Positions 1-7,377 of a DNA stretch of 37,156 bases are shown here, in pieces (the first letter of the stretch is position 1; each line of letters starts with the position of its first letter). Location of the stretch: assembly GCA_014240165.1 (NCBI GenBank), contig JAAZXM010000038.1:1-37156 (forward strand), given 5' to 3'. The stretch is from Myxococcales bacterium. Lineage in GTDB: Bacteria > Myxococcota_A > UBA9160 > UBA4427. The translations under genes and the position numbers were made by a program. Below the pieces are notes generated by a model, which saw only the letters and a list, made by a program, of their open reading frames with translations, had not been told where the DNA came from and did no database searches.

Positions 1-81
1 TACGGCCGGGACCATAGGCCGTTCAAGCCGCCTTGAACCCTTCCTGAGGATTGCTTTTGATCTTGAGCGCCGCAGGGGAGT

Positions 82-117
82 GCGAAGTCGAACGTGCATT
101 CGCACGTTCGACTTCGC
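82..117. repeat. Perfect 16-bp inverted repeat (strong hairpin) after the 129-1244 gene
   Basis: Left arm GCGAAGTCGAACGTGC (82-97), loop ATTC (98-101), right arm GCACGTTCGACTTCGC (102-117), all 16 pairs perfect. It lies 12 bases beyond the stop codon of the minus-strand gene ending at 129, so transcripts of that gene would form it in their 3' end. No run of T follows the stem on either strand, so it is not a classical intrinsic terminator. It could be a Rho-type or transcript-stabilising 3' hairpin, or a dispersed palindromic repeat. Confidence 0.7.
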
Positions 118-128
118 TGCTCCGCCGC

Positions 129-1244
129 TCAATCGTCGTCGGCAGGCTCCATTTTCTGGCCCACTACCGCGAACTGCACATCTACGCATCCAAGGGTCTC
201 GCATCCACCCATGAAAGTAGAGGTTTGTGCCTCGAGCATCTCGGGGTCGTGAATCGCAGCCGGCCCATGGCCGCGGACAACCAGGTGGATCTCGGCAGCG
301 GCGGCGTCGGTCAGGCCCATACCGAGGAGTATTTCACCAGGGAAGGCGCCTTCCTTGAGCCGGGTCTTGAAGCGGGCTTCTCCGTCTTCATCGGCGACAA
401 ATCCGATTCCGGACCAGATCACGGAACTGCTTGGAAGGTTCAGGTCTTCTTCGCTGCAGCCGTCAACGCAATCTTGCGGACGATTGAAAATCACCGCCCA
501 AATCGTGTAGGCGTGACCGGCTTCGAGGTTTGTCGTTTCTCCCGACAGTCGGACCTTGCGCTTCTTTCGTTTCAGCTTTATTTGAGAGTCGGGAATGATT
601 TCGCCGAGGGCTTCCGGGGTGAAATCTTGAAATGGCGCCCGATCTCTTTTGGCCGGAACCATCCGCCTCTGGCTGCTGAGCATCGCGTATTGAACATCCA
701 CGCACGTAAAGATGTCGCAGCCGCCACCGAAGGTTGTCAGCTGATGGTTCAGAAGTTCGGGGTCGCCAAAGGCCGCGGGCCCGTGTGAGCGAACAATCAG
801 ATGAATTTCTGCCTTCTGGGCATCCACCAGGCCAGGGCCCATCAGGAGTTCTCCAGCGGGTTCGCCTTCAAACATCACGGCTTCAAAGTCCGCTTCGCCG
901 TCTTCGTTGGCCACCATGCCGGCTCCGGACCAGAGCGCGGCGAAGCCGTCGACGCCCATGTCGTGGAGATCGCACCCATTCTCGCAAGCCTCGGGATCGT
1001 TGAATACGAGCGCCCAAACTGTATATGCGTAGTGGGGCGTAAGCCCGCTGGTTTCGGCTTCAAGGACGATGCCGTGGGAAAAACGGTCAAGCTCGATCTC
1101 GGAGTCGTCGATGGCGGAGCCGATCATCGACATGGGAAGTGGGTCAGCCTGGATGAACTCGTGAAATGGAAAGTCGTCATCGGCCAGAGCCAGGGATGAG
1201 AAAGAAAGAGCGAGCAAGGTAACCAGGGCGGGAAGACGAAGCAC
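129..1244 (-). CDS. Secreted protein with two tandem repeat domains, function unknown
   Basis: A 371-residue protein exported by a signal peptide: LRLPALVTLLALSFSSLALA then Asp-rich mature sequence, with an A-x-A-type cleavage site near residue 21. The start is a GTG at 1242-1244, chosen because AAGGAG lies 7 bases upstream and the signal peptide follows directly; the open frame extends further up but that part does not look like protein. The mature part is two copies of one domain of about 150 residues (roughly 30-185 and 205-360), joined by a basic KLKRKKRKVRL-type stretch. Both copies share AYTxWAxxFN, a CxxGC pair, WSGxGxVAxEDGEAxF, GLxDAxxAEIHLxVRxHGPAA, and TFxGGC...CVDVQxA. Each copy has four cysteines that could form two disulfides. 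I recall similar unnamed secreted proteins in deltaproteobacteria but know no function; the neighbours do not help. Confidence 0.8.
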   Translation of the reverse strand: MLRLPALVTLLALSFSSLALADDDFPFHEFIQADPLPMSMIGSAIDDSEIELDRFSHGIVLEAETSGLTPHYAYTVWALVFNDPEACENGCDLHDMGVDGFAALWSGAGMVANEDGEADFEAVMFEGEPAGELLMGPGLVDAQKAEIHLIVRSHGPAAFGDPELLNHQLTTFGGGCDIFTCVDVQYAMLSSQRRMVPAKRDRAPFQDFTPEALGEIIPDSQIKLKRKKRKVRLSGETTNLEAGHAYTIWAVIFNRPQDCVDGCSEEDLNLPSSSVIWSGIGFVADEDGEARFKTRLKEGAFPGEILLGMGLTDAAAAEIHLVVRGHGPAAIHDPEMLEAQTSTFMGGCETLGCVDVQFAVVGQKMEPADDD

Positions 1245-1655
1245 GAGGATCTCCTTTGGCAAAGCAGTGTGGGCTGAGAGCGAAATCGGCGAGAAAGTGA
1301 ATATCTGAGCATTTGCTGCAAGCGTTGGGTTCTCTGGAATTATGGCGACCGCGAGCCTCCTCTGGTTCAAGCGTGGTTCCAATCGAACCTGGCCACCGAA
1401 ATCCAGATCGCCGGTTCTTCGGAAATAGTCGGAGCTTCGCCCGGGATCGGATCGAGATATCGGGCACAAAATCGACGAATCTACTCATGCGAAATTTCTG
1501 GGCGTTGGGTGTGCTGGCTCAGGAAGGCTTGCCCGTTCAGGTCGTGACGAGGCTCGGCGAGGGAAGTCGGACGTTTTCGAGTTGGCTAGCGGAGAGGAGG
1601 TGCCTGGGTTTATGAGCCCGGGGAAGATTCGGGCCTACGCCCTGAGGCGATTGCG
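1245..1655. other. 411-bp divergent intergenic region
   Basis: This separates the minus-strand secreted protein from the plus-strand peroxiredoxin-like gene and must hold the promoters of both. A locally AT-rich stretch around 1290-1350 is the likeliest place for the minus-strand promoter, but I see no hexamer pair close enough to consensus to name. Short open frames on both strands here have no ribosome binding site and no recognisable protein character. No RNA gene was recognised. Confidence 0.5.
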
Positions 1656-2828
1656 GTGGCGTTTGTGCTTCAAGCACCTAAGCTTCGCGGGGTGACGACG
1701 GTTCTCGATACGATTCCCGATGATCTCCAACCCGAGGTTGACGCGGCCCTGGCCTGGTTCAATGCAAGTGAGGGCGGAGATTTCGAGGTCACCGGCATCG
1801 TCGATCCGCCCCAGGGCGGCGGGGAGGGGAGGGAACTTCGGCTCGTTCTCTGCGGTGACGGCACCTGCCGTCAGGAAACCTTTCGCGTGGCGTCAGCATC
1901 TGACGGTTCGCAGGTCGACTGGATTTCCGGCGATGGCGACGACGGCAGCGAGGGCGTCGCCGAACTCGATCCGCCTCCGGGGGCGCGGCGGGATTGGATC
2001 GACGAGATCGCGGGGAAGCATGCGTTCACCCTGCTGCTCTTCTATCGCGGCTTCTGGTGACCTCCCTGTCGCCTCGAGTTGCGAGGCTTCATCAAGGCGG
2101 GCGTGGTCGAGGCGGTGCGCGCGGCCGGCGGTGAGATATACGCGATCACCAGCGAACCCCAGGCCCTGGCGTCTCGCGCCCAGCAGGATTGGGAACTCCC
2201 CTTCGAGTGTGTCGGGGATCCGCATCATGAGATCGCCGCCACGGTGAGCGAGCGCGGCTGGTTCGACCTGCGCATCAGCGAGGTCAATGACTTTTTGATT
2301 CGGGACACGCAATGGGAAGTGACCCACCCCAAGGGCTTCTACCAGCCCGGCACCCTGGCGCTGACCTCAGAGCAGCGGGTGCTCTACCGCTGGCGCTCCA
2401 TCCCGACGCTAAAGAATATTGGCGGCGCGGGAGGAAGACCGACTGCCGAACACGTCTGGAGCCGAATTCGCGAGGCGCTCTCCGAGGGGCCGGCCGACGA
2501 TGCCGCACTGGACCGGACGCCGGTTCTGGATGGAGCTTCACCGCCCTTTGCCCTTTTTGCGGTGATCCTGATGGCGCACGGTTGGTTCCTGCGGCCGAGG
2601 CCCTTCACGTATCAGGGCGATGGCAAGAACCCTCTTGAACGCTTCCCGATGGTGATGCGGCGCATTGTCGGCTTTCTGGCCCTATGGGTTGCCGCCTTCG
2701 CTTTCTTGCCCGGGCTCTGGGTTGGCGCGGCACTCGCGCTCTATCTACCCGTTGCGATTCGCGGCTTTCGCAAGATCTACTCGACTTTTGAAAACGAGCA
2801 GGTCGCGGAAGGATTGGGGGCGGCTTAG
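1656..2828 (+). CDS. Peroxiredoxin-like selenoprotein candidate (TGA = Sec135), membrane-anchored
   Basis: The frame 1656-2828 is open except for one TGA at 2058-2060; reading it as selenocysteine gives 390 residues. The TGA falls in the active site of an AhpC/TSA-like thioredoxin fold: LLLFYRGFW-U-PPC, where relatives have FYRGxWCPxC. The redox motif is therefore U135-P-P-C138. The fold continues unbroken after the TGA (GGEIYAITSEPQ, WELPFECVGDPHHEIA). A SECIS-like hairpin starts 10 bases after the TGA. Residues 1-118 form an N-terminal domain I do not recognise; about 294-309 and 335-372 are hydrophobic and look like membrane helices. The GTG start has GAGG 8 bases upstream; a GTG at 1692 is an alternative with a poorer site. 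UxxC peroxiredoxin-like selenoproteins are a known bacterial class. The alternative is a disrupted Cys gene or a sequencing error. Confidence 0.82.
2058..2087 (+). promoter_or_regulatory. UGA codon plus bacterial SECIS-like hairpin
   Basis: After the TGA (2058-2060) come 10 bases, then a perfect 6-bp stem: GCCTCG (2071-2076), loop AGTTG (2077-2081), CGAGGC (2082-2087). Bacterial SECIS elements lie just downstream of the UGA inside the coding sequence and carry a G in the first two positions of a small apical loop. Here G is second and is followed by U, the loop dinucleotide important for SelB in E. coli. Spacing, stem and loop all fit, so SelB-directed selenocysteine insertion is a good inference. 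Confidence 0.75.
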
Positions 2829-2922
2829 GGGCGGGTCGCACCGAGATTGTTCGATTCGTCCCTCCCAGGGTGAGTTGCCGGGGCCGCTTGGCAGGGCGGC
2901 TATTTTCAGAGATGCTAGGGCG

Positions 2923-3999
2923 ATGAAATTCGGAATTTTCTTCGAGCTCTCGGTTCCTCGGCCCTTCACCCCTGAAGGCGAGCACCAGGTGTTCATGAAC
3001 GCCCTCGAGCAGGCGCGCCTGGCCGATGAACTTGGCTTCTCGACGGTCTGGGCGGTGGAGCATCACTTCCTCGAAGAGTATTCCCACTCGTCCGCGCCCG
3101 AACTCTTTCTCACCGCGGTGGCGGCCCAGACGAGCCAGATCCGGGTGGGGCACGGCGCCGTGGTTTGCGTGCCCGAGATCAATCACCCGATCCGGGTGGC
3201 CGAGCGCGCGGCTTTCCTTGACCAGGTTTCCGGGGGTCGTCTCGAGTTCGGGACGGCGCGCTCGTCGACCTGGACCGAGATCGGCGGCTTCGGTGCCGAC
3301 CCAGATGCCACCAAGAAGGATTGGGACGAGTTTGTCCACGTGCTGCCCCGAATGTGGACCGAAGAGTTCTTTGCCTACGAGGGCCGATGCTTTTCCATGC
3401 CCGAGCGCGCGGTGCTCCCCAAGCCGCTGCAGCAGCCCCATCCGCCGCTTTGGGTCACCGTGACGAGCCCGGGCACCGAACTCGACGCGGCGGACCGCGG
3501 CCTGGGATGCCTGGGCGTGGCCACGGCGGGCTTTGCCGAACAAGAGCGCCGCACCCGGGAGTACCACCGGCGGATCCAACTCTGCGATCCCGCGGGCGCG
3601 GTGGTCAACGACCGGGTCTCGACATTGAACTTTCTTTATTGTCACGAGGATGCGCGGGTGGGCGGCGAGCGCGGCATGGCGATGATGGGCCACTTCGGGC
3701 TCATGAACGCCCACCTTCTATTTACCCGGGAGGCCTACCCCTCCACCGCCTATCAATCCCTGGGCAACCTGGCGCCCCCGCCCCGGGCCTCCTCGGCTCC
3801 CAGCCCCGCCGAAGGGCCCAAGCTTCCCGAGGGCATGTGCCTCGGCGACCCTCAGCACATCATCCAGGCCATCAAACACTGGGAATCCATTGGTGTCGAT
3901 GAGGTCAACTTCATGCTCAATGCCGCCGAGGTTCTGCCCCAGGATCAGGTACTCGAAAGCCTTCGCCTCTTTGCGCGCGAAGTGATGCCGGCCTTCTGA
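2923..3999 (+). CDS. LLM-class (luciferase-like) flavin-dependent monooxygenase
   Basis: A 358-residue protein of the bacterial luciferase-like superfamily, TIM-barrel enzymes that use reduced FMN or F420 to oxidise small organic substrates. Family features seen: N-terminal MKFGIFFEL strand, LADELGFSTVWAVEHHF near residues 36-50 (the EHHF motif of the LuxA group), VGHGAVVCVPEINHPIRVAERAAFLDQVSGGR, and a C-terminal GDPQHIIQAIKHWESIGVD helix near the usual substrate-control region. The ATG at 2923 begins exactly at the first family strand, so the open sequence upstream is excluded; the ribosome binding site is weak. The next gene starts one base after its stop, so the two are very likely cotranscribed. 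The substrate cannot be told from sequence. Confidence 0.9.
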   Translation: MKFGIFFELSVPRPFTPEGEHQVFMNALEQARLADELGFSTVWAVEHHFLEEYSHSSAPELFLTAVAAQTSQIRVGHGAVVCVPEINHPIRVAERAAFLDQVSGGRLEFGTARSSTWTEIGGFGADPDATKKDWDEFVHVLPRMWTEEFFAYEGRCFSMPERAVLPKPLQQPHPPLWVTVTSPGTELDAADRGLGCLGVATAGFAEQERRTREYHRRIQLCDPAGAVVNDRVSTLNFLYCHEDARVGGERGMAMMGHFGLMNAHLLFTREAYPSTAYQSLGNLAPPPRASSAPSPAEGPKLPEGMCLGDPQHIIQAIKHWESIGVDEVNFMLNAAEVLPQDQVLESLRLFAREVMPAF

Positions 4000-4000
4000 G

Positions 4001-4747
4001 ATGCTGACGGGAAGCGCAGACCCCGGGGTCCTGGCGGCGGGCGCCGCTACGATGAAGAGCTTCGACGTCGAGTCGCTCAGGCTCGAAGGTGTCGAGACCC
4101 TGCAGGTCTTCTGCGAGACCCGGCGAGCGGACGCCGAGGCCTTCCTGCCTCCGGCACTGCACCCCACGTTGCCGCCGGCCCTGACCTGGACGGCTCACCG
4201 CGTGAACGAGAGCCCGTGGGGCCCGTTCTCCATGGCCCATTGCCGAATCGAATGCCGCAGTGGCCTGCGCCAGCGGGGCTTCCTGCGCGGCGGCTTCGTC
4301 GACAACCCGGAAGCTGCGGCCGGGTTGTCCGAGGGATGGGGCTACGCGCTCGCGCCCGGGCAGGTCGATCTCCAGGCGGGTTACCACGAGACCCGGCTGA
4401 GGGTGGAGGCCTCAGGCGCGCAGGTGCTCGATCTTTCGCTCGAGGATCCGGCGGTGCTGCGCCCCCAGGACACCCACTTCGTGGCCAGCATGAACCTCGC
4501 CCATACGCCGAACGGCCTGCGCTTGGTGCAGGTGGAAGCCGAGTTCGAGGTCGAGCGCGCCGAGCGGGGTCGCCCCCAACTGCGCGGCTTCGACGCCGAG
4601 GGCTGGCATTGCCCGGGCCTCGAGCCCACGCATCCCGTGGCGGCATTGCTGGCTCGGGGCGCGGTCACGTTGCCGGCGCTTCGCTTCGTGTGCCGCCCCG
4701 ACGTGCTGGCCTTCACCGGTTCTGAGAAGGTGGGCGGGGCCAACTGA
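4001..4747 (+). CDS. Acetoacetate-decarboxylase-like protein lacking the catalytic lysine
   Basis: A 248-residue protein with the pattern of the acetoacetate decarboxylase-like beta-fold: AFLPPALHPTLPPALTW near 47-63, WGPFSMAHCRIECR, GFLRGGFVDNPEAAAGLSEGWG near 93-114, and LRFVCRPDVLAF near the end. In active decarboxylases the segment after the xxWG motif carries the Schiff-base lysine. Here it reads YALAPGQVD, and the protein has only two lysines (residues 19 and 243), so classical decarboxylase chemistry is unlikely. The ATG at 4001 follows the upstream stop by one base; the ATG at 4052 (residue 18) is an equally good start because homology begins there. Its tight coupling to the monooxygenase gene suggests a role in the same pathway. 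The family call is moderately sure, the function unknown. Confidence 0.75.
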   Translation: MLTGSADPGVLAAGAATMKSFDVESLRLEGVETLQVFCETRRADAEAFLPPALHPTLPPALTWTAHRVNESPWGPFSMAHCRIECRSGLRQRGFLRGGFVDNPEAAAGLSEGWGYALAPGQVDLQAGYHETRLRVEASGAQVLDLSLEDPAVLRPQDTHFVASMNLAHTPNGLRLVQVEAEFEVERAERGRPQLRGFDAEGWHCPGLEPTHPVAALLARGAVTLPALRFVCRPDVLAFTGSEKVGGAN

Positions 4748-4836
4748 GAAGGGTTGGCCTCTCCAAAGCTGCTGGGTCGTGTCCAGCAAACTCGCTACGG
4801 ATCGCTCGAGCCCAATATCAGGGGCCCAGGGCCGGA

Positions 4837-4864
4837 TTCCAGCTGGGTTTCGATCACGTATACT
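4837..4864 (+). promoter_or_regulatory. Possible sigma70-type promoter of the efflux operon
   Basis: A good -10 hexamer TATACT lies at 4859-4864, about 70 bases before the efflux operon start. A poor -35 (TTCCAG, 4837-4842) sits 16 bases upstream. Position is right for the operon but the -35 match is weak, so this is only a suggestion. Confidence 0.25.
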
Positions 4865-4933
4865 TCTGAGAGGAACCATGTAGAAGCCTCATATTTGTTT
4901 GCGGGACGGGATTCAGCTGAGGAGTCCTGGTTG

Positions 4934-7342
4934 ATGCTGCGTAGATTCATTCGGCGAGCCGTGATCTCGATTCGCAGGGCATACGCCGGACAGTCAGTTT
5001 TTGAAGCCTTCATCGTTGTGACGGTTGTGGCCGTCGTCGCGCTGCCCCTGCTGGGTTCGAAAAAGGCAGAGCGCGGCGTGCGGGTGGGGATCGTGATCGA
5101 TGGCCCAGTGACCCGGGCCGATCTGATCGACACTTTTCGCGGCGAGCTCCTCGAGTTGATGGGCGAAGAGTTCGGTCTGGAGGTACCCGCGGATGCGATC
5201 GTGCCGAGCGATTATACGGCCGAGGGAGTACGGGCCTCCCTCGAGGCGCTCTACGCCGATCCGAAGATCGATCTTGTTATCGCTCTCGGGCTGATCGCTT
5301 CGCAGGAAGCGGCCATGCGGGACCACCGGCCCAAGCCCACCTTCGCGCCCTTCCCGGTCGATATTGAGACCCAGAGTTTGCCCTACGCCGACGGCGTGAG
5401 TGGCGTACCGAACTTCAACTACCTGGCGGCAAATATCAGCACGCGCCACAGCCTCGTGACCTTTCGTCAACTTGTCCCCTTCAAATATCTCGCGCTGCTC
5501 GTCAATGCCGAGCTGGCGCGGGCTGTCCCCGGTTTTACCGCCCAGGCCCAATCAGCGGCCAAGGAATTGGGCATTCAGCTCGATGTCATCCCGGTAGGCA
5601 ATTCGGTCGGGGATGCGCTGGCCGCCATGAACCCGGGCGTGGACGCTGTCTTCGTCACGCCCCTGTTGCAGCTGTCGAGTACGGAGTTCGAGCGGCTCAC
5701 CCAGGAGTTCGTTCGACGCCGAATACCGAGCTTTTCCCTACTCGGCGAGGACGAGGTGAGTGCTGGAATCTTGGCCGGCATACGTCCGCGCTCGGAGTGG
5801 AGACGCATGGCGCGTCGGGTCTCATTGAACGCACAGCGAGCATTGCTGGGAGAAGACCCCGGCGATTTGCCCGTCGAGTTCGAGATGCACCAACGTCTGA
5901 TGCTCAATATGGAGACCGCGCGCGCGATTGGATTCTCGCCCAGCTGGGATGTCTACGTTGAAGCCGAACTCCTTTACCCGGACGATCTACAGCAACGCGA
6001 GCGCACGCTGATCGGAAGCGTGCGCGAGGCGATTTCGCGCAACCTGTCGCTGGAGGCCAACCGCCACGAGGTCTTGGCGGGTGCGGAAGAAGTAAAAAAT
6101 GCACGCTCGAACTTGCTCCCCCAGGCAGATTTCCGCGCGGGCTACACCCACATCGATAGCGATCGCGCGCAAAATAGTTTCGGCCTGCAGCCCGAGAGCC
6201 AGGAAGACGTTGGCGCCCGGGTCGAACAACTGATCTGGGATGAGAGTACATGGGCAAATCTCTCGGTCCAGAAGCATCTTCAGCGGGCGCGGAGCGAGAA
6301 TCGCCGAGCGCGTAGCCTCGATATTGTTTTGGATGCGTCGGTGACCTATTTGAACGTGCTCCGCGCCGAAACCCTGCTGCGTACCGAGCGCGAGAATCTC
6401 GTGCTCAGCCGCTCCAACCTCGACCTCGCCCGGGTACGGGTGGCGGTGGGGTATTCAGGCCGTCAGGAGGAACTTCGCTGGATCAGTCGGATCGCTCGCG
6501 ACAAGCAGGCGGTCATCGATGCATACGTCCGAGTGCAGATCGCGCGCCAAAGTCTGAACCAGTTGCTGGATCTCCCCATCGAGGAGGGCTTCGCGGCTCA
6601 AGACGCGACTCTCCAAGAGTACGGTTTCATTTTCGGGCAACCGGAGCTCCTTTCCTACGTCGACTCGCCGGCCGAAAACCTGATCTTCCGTGACTTCATG
6701 GTCGAAATCGCGCTCGAAGAATCTCCGGAGCTCAAGGGCATAGCCGCAGCCCTCGAGGCGCGGGAACGAGTCTTGACTTCGACGCGAAGCGCCTTCTACT
6801 CCCCGTCGATCGCGTTTCGCGGTGACGTTCGTTATACGATCAACGAATCTGGAGCCGGTTCGGGAAGCTCGTCGAAAGACGACACCGATTACACGCTGGG
6901 GCTCCGTCTTACTTTTCCGATCGCACGCGGCGGCGCAAAGTTCTCAGAGACCAAGCAGGCTTACGAGGAGGTGGCCCAACTTCGCCTCGAGAAGCGCGAG
7001 GCGTCTCGGCGCATCGAGCGCGACGTTCGATCCTCTTTCTTCATCGCTGCCCGCTCCTTCACGAATATCGCTCTCTCGAATGCGGCGTCGGCGGCAGCGG
7101 ACGAGAACTTGACCTTGGTGACTGATCTCTACGGTCGCGGCGCCGTGGGGATTACTGATTTGCTCGATGCACAGAACGCGGCGCTACGGGACGATCAGGC
7201 AGCTGCGAATGCAGTCTACAATTTTCTGGTTGATCTGATTCGCGCTGAACGCGCGGCTTCAAGTTTTTCCTTTCTGGCGTCGAGCTCTGAGCGCGATGCC
7301 CTGACCGAACGTATGAAGACCTTTTTTGCACGAAAGCCCTGA
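4934..7342 (+). CDS. TolC-family outer-membrane channel fused to an N-terminal ABC substrate-binding-like domain
   Basis: An 802-residue fusion. Residues 1-45 are basic then hydrophobic (VFEAFIVVTVVAVVALPLLG), a signal or membrane anchor. Residues about 48-345 resemble the ABC_sub_bind periplasmic family (RVGIVIDGP, YLALLVNAELARAVPGF, GVDAVFVTPLLQLS, and LMLNMETARAIGFSPS near 322, matching that family's C-terminal end). Residues about 355-790 are a TolC-type efflux channel with two coiled-coil repeats (VREAISRNLSLEANRHEV; LRLTFPIARGGAKFSETKQA; DLYGRGAVGITDLLDAQN). The ATG at 4934 has GAGGAG 9 bases upstream; the longer frame would need TTG and no good site. First gene of the tolC-adaptor-RND operon. 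An ordinary TolC protein is about 450-500 residues, so the extra domain is a true extension in one uninterrupted frame. Confidence 0.88.
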   Translation: MLRRFIRRAVISIRRAYAGQSVFEAFIVVTVVAVVALPLLGSKKAERGVRVGIVIDGPVTRADLIDTFRGELLELMGEEFGLEVPADAIVPSDYTAEGVRASLEALYADPKIDLVIALGLIASQEAAMRDHRPKPTFAPFPVDIETQSLPYADGVSGVPNFNYLAANISTRHSLVTFRQLVPFKYLALLVNAELARAVPGFTAQAQSAAKELGIQLDVIPVGNSVGDALAAMNPGVDAVFVTPLLQLSSTEFERLTQEFVRRRIPSFSLLGEDEVSAGILAGIRPRSEWRRMARRVSLNAQRALLGEDPGDLPVEFEMHQRLMLNMETARAIGFSPSWDVYVEAELLYPDDLQQRERTLIGSVREAISRNLSLEANRHEVLAGAEEVKNARSNLLPQADFRAGYTHIDSDRAQNSFGLQPESQEDVGARVEQLIWDESTWANLSVQKHLQRARSENRRARSLDIVLDASVTYLNVLRAETLLRTERENLVLSRSNLDLARVRVAVGYSGRQEELRWISRIARDKQAVIDAYVRVQIARQSLNQLLDLPIEEGFAAQDATLQEYGFIFGQPELLSYVDSPAENLIFRDFMVEIALEESPELKGIAAALEARERVLTSTRSAFYSPSIAFRGDVRYTINESGAGSGSSSKDDTDYTLGLRLTFPIARGGAKFSETKQAYEEVAQLRLEKREASRRIERDVRSSFFIAARSFTNIALSNAASAAADENLTLVTDLYGRGAVGITDLLDAQNAALRDDQAAANAVYNFLVDLIRAERAASSFSFLASSSERDALTERMKTFFARKP

Positions 7343-7377
7343 ACCCTTCGCGGCCCGGCATCACCCTAGAGGAGACC

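Noticed and set aside
51..788. A 245-codon plus-strand frame across the secreted protein gene
   Set aside because: Its sequence is antisense to the tandem-repeat protein, which has a signal peptide, a good ribosome binding site and matched repeats.
1313..1615. A 100-codon plus-strand frame in the 1245-1655 gap
   Set aside because: No ribosome binding site, mixed low-complexity sequence, and it lies in the divergent promoter region.
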